From Rickettsiales bacterium (GTDB lineage Bacteria > Pseudomonadota > Alphaproteobacteria > Rs-D84), in NCBI GenBank assembly GCA_031262525.1, contig JAISHM010000018.1, forward strand, positions 1-36,236: a stretch of 36,236 nt of DNA, read 5' to 3'. A program made the position numbers and the translations under genes. The notes below the pieces were generated by a model. The model saw only the letters and a list, made by a program, of their open reading frames with translations, did not search any database and was not told the origin of the DNA. Numbering within the stretch: the stretch's first letter is position 1; each line of letters begins with the position of its first letter. Of this stretch, positions 32,038 to 36,236 are shown in pieces.

Positions 32038-32643
32038 ATGGACGACAAACAATTAAAATTTAGCAAACAGGTAATAGACAAATACGCATCGGGATTTTCT
32101 GTGCACACCGCTGAAAATTACGCGATTGGTTTTCGCAACCATATTATGAAACTCTATAACTTGCCAGAAATTCAAAAACAAGTTATTAAATGGGCGTTAT
32201 TATCAAAACCCGAACGTCAGGAACATATCAAAGAACTGATTTTATGGAGTTTGCGATATAAAATAAACGATGTGTATAATATAAAAATAAACTTTGCGGA
32301 AAATACCGAACACCCAGATACACTGGGGTCGGCCAGCAAAGAAACAGGTATTACAATTTACGATAAATTGCTGGAATCTGATAATTATGAAAAAGTGATA
32401 GATGTCATATCACACGAAACTACACACATTTTTCAATTTTATGATGCAAAAACCACAATATACCCCGAATATGTATCTGCTTGCGCCCAGTATTATATCC
32501 CGCCAAAGATAGATATAAATTACTATCTGAAAAATCCGATTGAACGCGAAGCGTTTACCATCGGCAATAAAGTTAGTCGTAATTTTATCAACGATATGCT
32601 TGCACAATACTATAATACGAATTATAATCAGCACACTGCGTAA
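32038..32643 (+). CDS. Putative zinc metallopeptidase-like protein (HETTH motif)
   Basis: 201 residues. VISHETTHIFQFY holds a HExxH motif (two zinc His and a catalytic Glu) in a plausible helix. A later Glu in PIEREAFTIGNKV could be the third ligand of a gluzincin-like site. No signal peptide, so it would act in the cytoplasm. I do not recognise a named family. AT-rich, wedged between tRNA-Val and tRNA-Leu, with 4 nt between its stop and the tRNA-Leu. Its last codons contain the tRNA-Leu promoter. Confidence 0.68.
   Translation: MDDKQLKFSKQVIDKYASGFSVHTAENYAIGFRNHIMKLYNLPEIQKQVIKWALLSKPERQEHIKELILWSLRYKINDVYNIKINFAENTEHPDTLGSASKETGITIYDKLLESDNYEKVIDVISHETTHIFQFYDAKTTIYPEYVSACAQYYIPPKIDINYYLKNPIEREAFTIGNKVSRNFINDMLAQYYNTNYNQHTA
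32600..32628 (+). promoter_or_regulatory. tRNA-Leu promoter inside the end of the HExxH gene
   Basis: TTGCAC (32600-32605), a 17-nt spacer and TATAAT (32623-32628). It lies wholly within the final codons of the coding region. Confidence 0.7.
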
Positions 32644-32647
32644 GTTT

Positions 32648-32732
32648 GGGGGTATGGCGTAATTGGTAGCCGCGCTGGATTTAGGTTCCAGTGGAGAAAT
32701 CCATCAGGGTTCGAATCCCTGTATCCCCACCA
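32648..32732 (+). tRNA. tRNA-Leu (UAG)
   Basis: 85 nt with a long variable arm as in class II tRNAs. Acceptor GGGGGTA against TATCCCC, anticodon loop TTTAGGT with anticodon TAG, T arm CAGGG-TTCGAAT-CCCTG, discriminator A and encoded CCA. Confidence 0.95.
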
Positions 32733-32733
32733 C

Positions 32734-33009
32734 CTATTTTTTTATACGGGAAATTTTTTTCATCAACAAAGTTTCGATATTACCGATTTCTGACTGATAC
32801 TTTATAAACATTTCTGGTGCCATATTTACACCACCGAACGCCGTCCAATAAACAAAACCATCCGGTTCATTATTTTTGTTATAATGCCAGCAGTTATTTG
32901 GGATAAGTTCGCATATTTTACGGGAATTACGAAAACAGCACATACTACAATTTCCGACATCGGAATGATGTGCGGTCAAAGTTTCTGAAAATCTTTTTAT
33001 TTCATCCAC
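32734..33009 (-). CDS. Cys-rich small protein, unknown, co-transcribed with tRNA-Ser
   Basis: 91 residues from GTG 33009. Cysteines are grouped in CSMCC, then IC and NC about 10 and 18 residues later, with nearby His (AHHSD, CWHY), which could bind zinc or an Fe-S cluster. No family recognised. The start is set by AGGA 8 nt upstream. The upstream tRNA-Ser CCA is only 11 nt from the GTG, so the SD begins in the last base of the tRNA; the mRNA must share the tRNA transcript. AT-rich. Confidence 0.55.
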   Translation of the reverse strand: MDEIKRFSETLTAHHSDVGNCSMCCFRNSRKICELIPNNCWHYNKNNEPDGFVYWTAFGGVNMAPEMFIKYQSEIGNIETLLMKKISRIKK

Positions 33010-33020
33010 AGAATAAATCC

Positions 33021-33110
33021 TGGCGGATGGGGGGGGATTCGAACCCCCGATAGGGTTGCCCCTATGCTTGATTTCGAGTCAAGTACATTCAACCACTCTG
33101 CCACCCATCC
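33021..33110 (-). tRNA. tRNA-Ser (CGA)
   Basis: 90 nt class II tRNA on the minus strand. Acceptor GGATGGG pairs with CCCATCC; anticodon arm CTTGA-CTCGAAA-TCAAG with anticodon CGA; long variable arm with AGGGG/CCCT pairing; T arm GGGGG-TTCGAAT-CCCCC; discriminator G and encoded CCA. Confidence 0.95.
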
Positions 33111-33140
33111 AACACAATTCGTCATACACAGACGGCGGTT

Positions 33141-33169
33141 ATTATACACACGACAAAATTCTTTTGCAA
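33141..33169 (-). promoter_or_regulatory. tRNA-Ser promoter
   Basis: TTGCAA (33169-33164), a 17-nt spacer and TATAAT (33146-33141) on the minus strand, the same layout as the broken tRNA at 81-120. It should also express the Cys-rich ORF downstream. Confidence 0.78.
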
Positions 33170-33356
33170 GTTATTAAATTTTCCCAGATTCCGTGAGCGC
33201 GGCGAGCGGCACCAGACAAGCCTGATTTCGCCGAACAAGTATTTTTTTTGGGACGTGGCAGAACGGACATAAACGGAATAATTCTATGTATTTTTAATAG
33301 ATAAATGTCTGGACTTTTATGGTGAATTTTCATACAATCTTTACTAGGAAGGAACG

Positions 33357-34279
33357 ATGAACGCACAGCCCAAAATCTTGCATAAATTTATAAATGCTAG
33401 ACCTGTTCTTAAATGGGCAAGGGGCAATTATTGCCACAAATAAATACTTTCCTGCCCGACCAATTAAAACAAAATAAAATCTCTCGCTATATTGAACCAT
33501 TTGTTGGTGGCGGCGCAGTGTTCTTTGATTTGGTCGGTAAATACGACTTTGATGAAGTATTTTTATTTGATATAAATCCAGAACTGGTAATTTTATACAA
33601 TGTTATAAAAAATAATGTGCAGAGTTTGATTTCTGAATTATCAAAGATTCAATCGGAATACTTTGGAACGCCAGACCAGACGGCATATTATTATGCACGG
33701 CGTGATGAATTTAATAATTTCCCAAAACAAATAAATGCGAATATGTTTGTGTCTGATTTTGTTCGACGGGCGGCACTGACTATATTTTTGAACCGCACTT
33801 GTTTTAATGGTTTGTTCCGTGTGAACAGCAAAAATAAATTCAATGTCCCAATGGGAAAATATGCAAATCCCAGAATCCTTGATAGTGAAAATTTGTTAAA
33901 AGTGTCGGAGGCTTTGCAAAATGCGGTTATTGAACAGGTTGATTTTGCAGAATGCTTAAAATTTGTAAATAAAGATACTTTTATTTATTATGACCCACCG
34001 TATCGCCCGATAAAAGATACTTCAAACTTTAATTCGTATGCAATCGGTGATTTTGATGATGCAGCGCAAAGACGATTAAAAGATGTTTTTGTGGTGGCGG
34101 ATAAAGCGGGTGCATTGCAAATGCTTTCTAATTCAGACCCAACAAATTATTCAGATGACAGATTTTTTGATGATTTGTATTCGGACTTTAACATAAATCG
34201 TGTAATGGCACGGCGGCAAATAAATTCCAAAGCAGACGGACGCAATGCGATAAGGGAATTACTGATAACAAATTATTAA
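33357..34279 (+). pseudogene. D12-class adenine-specific DNA methyltransferase with N-terminal frameshift
   Basis: ATG 33357 has AGGAAGG upstream and reads to RPVLKWA, the expected start of motif X (LKWAGGKxxLL), then leaves the frame and stops at 33443. The downstream frame from 33413 continues GKGQLLPQI, EPFVGGGAVFFDL (SAM motif I), YYDPPYRP (DPPY catalytic motif) and the usual C-terminal ELLITNY. About 7 nt seem deleted between TGGGC and AAGGGG. If translated from 33413, 288 residues lacking motif X would result. A Dam/DpnM-like, probably GATC-type, specificity is inferred from the family only. Confidence 0.75.
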
Positions 34280-34291
34280 AAGGGTGATTGT

Positions 34292-34387
34292 ATGACTAAA
34301 AATGAATTAAAACAATTTATGACAGATGGTAGACATAAAGATATCTTTATCGTCCCAAGTATTCTTCTATTTGCAATTTTTTCATAA
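34292..34387 (+). pseudogene. Truncated ORF after the methyltransferase, possible restriction-gene remnant
   Basis: AAGGG, then ATG, then MTKNELKQFMTDGRHKDIF and a stop after 31 codons. The position 12 nt after a DNA methyltransferase and the clean ribosome site suggest the start of a partner gene such as the cognate endonuclease. From about 34347 on, the sequence is the 3' end of the convergent membrane-protein gene, so the rest has been replaced. Identity is a guess from position. Confidence 0.35.
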
Positions 34388-35024
34388 TTTCTGGATAAAG
34401 ATAGTTCATATCTGTATATAATTTTTCAGAATGCGCAAATGGTATTTTCGCTGCCTCTTTTTTATAATTATAATAATTTGGTATTTCCCTTAATACAACT
34501 GAGCTGAAAAATAATGCGACGAGAGAAGAAATTGCCCCAACGAAAATATTAAAAGGTTCAAAATGTCTTTCCCCATTGGTCATCAACAAATATGCACCCA
34601 CCCCAACAGCAAGTGAACCCCCAAACAGAATATAACCAGTCACGACATTCTCGGTTGTGTATATCCGGTTATACAAATATCCGGTCCCCATTTGTATACC
34701 CAAGTAAAGATTTGGAATCTCGCAACCAGTATTAGATTCAAAGACTTTTTGAAAAACAAGGTCTTCAAAATTTTTATAAACCGCAAAATTGTTGTCGGGG
34801 GCACCGCGCAAATCATTAGAAATACCATACTTAATAAATCTATCCCCTATAGAGTTTTTAATAAAATTTTTGTCCTCCAATAGAGTTCGATATTTTATAG
34901 AATACTCCGTATTATTCGCAATTATATTATCTAGTTTACCAAAGGAACATTGTAATTCTCTTTCTTTTTCCGCAATTTGTTTTATGATATTTGTATTGCG
35001 CGCAATCGCCTTTTTATTATTCAT
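34347..35024 (-). CDS. Two-pass membrane protein, unknown function
   Basis: 225 residues. A charged, helical N-terminal half (KQIAEKERELQCSFGKLDNII ...) is followed by two hydrophobic segments, VTGYILFGGSLAVGVGAYLLM and FNIFVGAISSLVALFFSSVVL, separated by a short loop, and a soluble tail. AGGGG lies 7 nt before the ATG. No family recognised. AT-rich; its 3' end has cut into the remnant of the restriction-modification locus. Confidence 0.65.
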   Translation of the reverse strand: MNNKKAIARNTNIIKQIAEKERELQCSFGKLDNIIANNTEYSIKYRTLLEDKNFIKNSIGDRFIKYGISNDLRGAPDNNFAVYKNFEDLVFQKVFESNTGCEIPNLYLGIQMGTGYLYNRIYTTENVVTGYILFGGSLAVGVGAYLLMTNGERHFEPFNIFVGAISSLVALFFSSVVLREIPNYYNYKKEAAKIPFAHSEKLYTDMNYLYPEIMKKLQIEEYLGR

Positions 35025-35162
35025 TATAAACCCCTATTTTTATATTTATAACAATGTAATAATAATTCCAAAAAAAAAAAAAGTCAAGATTTTTTTATAA
35101 ATTCTAAAACAAAACCCAGTACCTTCGCTCCGCGGAAATAACAAGATTTTTGTTTGTATGGC

Positions 35163-35206
35163 GGAATTTTAAATTTACACAGGGTGCGACACCGATGCAA
35201 AATTCC
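35163..35206. other. Structured intergenic segment
   Basis: GGAATTTT (35163-35170) pairs with AAAATTCC (35199-35206), enclosing a second hairpin GGTG-CGA-CACC (35183-35193). It lies in the 274-bp gap between the membrane protein and the bactofilin-like gene, which also holds a 13-base A run near 35070-35082. It might be a terminator-like structure or a small RNA; no promoter is assigned to it. Confidence 0.4.
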
Positions 35207-35249
35207 CACCCACACAGGGCGAAGAATTTATACCGACCACCAATTATAC

Positions 35250-35277
35250 TTGACAAACTATATATTTATATTATACT
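35250..35277 (+). promoter_or_regulatory. Promoter of the bactofilin-like gene
   Basis: TTGACA (35250-35255), a 16-nt spacer and TATACT (35272-35277). AGAGG follows 8 nt before the ATG. Confidence 0.8.
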
Positions 35278-35298
35278 ATTGACAAATAGAGGTTAAAT

Positions 35299-36054
35299 AT
35301 GAAAACAAATTCTGTAAAAACAAGCAAAAAAAATACGACAAAGCCCGTGTCTGCGGCTAAATCCCGCGCAAAAACCGGAAAATTCAACACCGCATCACAA
35401 AATGTACGCATTGTCGCCGCGGCGAATCGTCTGAATATTTTTGTGCGCTCATTCCGCGCAGTTCGCGACTGGGTTCGTGGCTTGGATATCGCGGTCTTAA
35501 CCAATTTAGCATTGCTGATTTTAATTATAATTTTGTTCATTATTTTAATAGGTCAGGCAACTACTAAAAAATGCGTAAATACTCCACCCCAGGAAATTCC
35601 CACAATTGTCGCGCAACGCCCCGTGAATAATGTGGTTATTACCGAGGCTTCCGCACCAGCGCGCATAAACACTCGCACACCACAAACAACAATCGTTTTG
35701 CCGTTAAAGCGCGATATGGTTGTATCACAACCTGTGATACGCCGCGCCCTGCCCGTCCGCACAACAATTCAACCTGCGATTAAAATCAACGGCGATGTAG
35801 TGGTTGATGGTGCGTCTGCTGGCAAACGCTTGGCACAGGGCACAAAAATCAACGGGACCCTGATTTTGCAAAATATGCGTAATTTTCAATTACCATGCGG
35901 CGTTAAAATCAACGGGAACTTGGTCGTTCGTAATGTAAAGAATCTGAAATTTTGTGGGACATTTTCTGTGAATGGGAATATCTATGTTGGAACAGATTCG
36001 GCGTTTGGACCAATCCCCAGCAACGCCCGGGTCCTCGGTCAAATTATTATGTAA
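35299..36054 (+). CDS. Membrane-anchored bactofilin-like repeat protein
   Basis: 251 residues. A basic cytoplasmic N terminus (rich in Lys, Ser, Thr and Ala), one membrane helix (about 64-86), a Pro/Thr-rich linker, then four strand-rich repeats: KINGDVVVDG, KINGTLILQN, KINGNLVVRN and SVNGNIYVGT. The repeat [KS]-[IV]-N-G-x-[LIV]-x-[LIV] resembles the beta-helix of bactofilins (polymer-forming cytoskeletal proteins), but here the orientation puts it outside the inner membrane. Cys residues in the repeats (LPCGV, FCGTF) could pair in the periplasm. Polymer formation is inferred. Confidence 0.6.
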   Translation: MKTNSVKTSKKNTTKPVSAAKSRAKTGKFNTASQNVRIVAAANRLNIFVRSFRAVRDWVRGLDIAVLTNLALLILIIILFIILIGQATTKKCVNTPPQEIPTIVAQRPVNNVVITEASAPARINTRTPQTTIVLPLKRDMVVSQPVIRRALPVRTTIQPAIKINGDVVVDGASAGKRLAQGTKINGTLILQNMRNFQLPCGVKINGNLVVRNVKNLKFCGTFSVNGNIYVGTDSAFGPIPSNARVLGQIIM

Positions 36055-36075
36055 AAAGAAAAGTCATAAAATTCA

Positions 36076-36104
36076 TTGACAAAATATATTTTTCTTTTTA
36101 TAAT
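36076..36104 (+). promoter_or_regulatory. Consensus sigma-70 promoter
   Basis: TTGACA (36076-36081), a 17-nt spacer and TATAAT (36099-36104), a perfect match to consensus. It drives the gene starting at 36163 through a leader of about 50 nt. Confidence 0.88.
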
Positions 36105-36162
36105 AGTTTTGTAAGGTAAAAAATCATAAAACCACACTAAACAAAAAAAAGGAGGTTGGGTT

Positions 36163-36236
36163 ATGAATAAAGTTAGAAAATTAAATTGGTTAAACAAATT
36201 AATAATGTGGGGTTCCATGCCAGGAATGTTTGTCGC
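36163..36236 (+). CDS. Start of a strongly expressed small gene, cut by the window end
   Basis: AAAAGGAGG, a full Shine-Dalgarno, lies 7 nt before the ATG. The visible 24 residues begin MNKVRKLNWLNKLIMWG and continue into a hydrophobic stretch (SMPGMFV), suggesting a membrane segment or signal sequence. Consensus promoter and ribosome site together predict high expression. Identity unknown. Confidence 0.65.
   Translation, partial: MNKVRKLNWLNKLIMWGSMPGMFV

Noticed and set aside
33142-33366. 74-residue minus-strand frame upstream of tRNA-Ser, through a GC-richer patch (33190-33260)
   Set aside because: It overlaps the tRNA-Ser promoter and the methyltransferase ribosome site, and shows no motif. 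The patch stands out in composition, but I cannot assign it.
1-36236. CRISPR array, rRNA genes, intact IS elements
   Set aside because: No regularly spaced identical repeats with unique spacers, no rRNA-like sequence and no transposase were seen on either strand.

Overview
The window looks like chromosome of an AT-rich, Gram-negative, fermentative bacterium, most plausibly a host-associated alphaproteobacterium (inference). LptB/LptC, a BamE-like and an LptM-like lipoprotein and an OmpA-domain lipoprotein indicate an outer membrane. Pyruvate:ferredoxin oxidoreductase, cofactor-independent phosphoglycerate mutase and enolase suggest anaerobic glycolysis. CarD, RNase E/G, TadA, RsmD and SSB are ordinary housekeeping genes. 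No rRNA, CRISPR array or intact transposase gene was seen.

Layout. 1-3500 is an accessory block. It opens with the 5' half of a CAU-anticodon tRNA broken in its anticodon loop, then an arm-like repeat field, an alpha/beta hydrolase-MBL pair and a DUF4143 ATPase with a tandem operator; a copy of the repeat recurs at 3397-3427. 3492-7576 carries a zinc-finger protein, an S66 peptidase, a kinase-NUDIX fusion, purC and two small ORFs. 7660-16006 is core: OmpA-type lipoprotein, gpmI, tadA, rsmD, lptC-lptB, eno, ssb. 16289-19703 (minus strand) is carD, an M42 peptidase and an ABC exporter.

19922-26583 (minus strand) is the most unusual locus. It is one tightly coupled operon: ctpA, the N-terminal part of PFOR, a NUDIX hydrolase, a VbhA-like antitoxin, a Fic toxin, the C-terminal part of PFOR, bamE. 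PFOR, normally one polypeptide of roughly 1170-1200 residues, is split near the end of domain II, and three foreign genes lie between its parts with 1-4 nt gaps or ATGA overlaps.

26718-29553 holds a frameshifted second Fic-like gene and a pair of exported surface proteins, one of which seems to start at AUA. RNase E/G follows (29855-31663). 31926-34390 is a tRNA-bracketed accessory zone: tRNA-Val, a HExxH protein, tRNA-Leu, a Cys-rich ORF and tRNA-Ser, then a decayed restriction-modification system. The window ends with a membrane protein, a bactofilin-like repeat protein and the start of a gene behind a consensus promoter.

Regulatory reading. Sigma-70-type promoters are unusually easy to see. 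Several genes (gpmI, rsmD, lptC, the Fic relic, the HExxH gene) have a -10 box only 6-8 nt before the ATG and no Shine-Dalgarno, which predicts leaderless mRNAs; others have AAAGGA-type ribosome sites.
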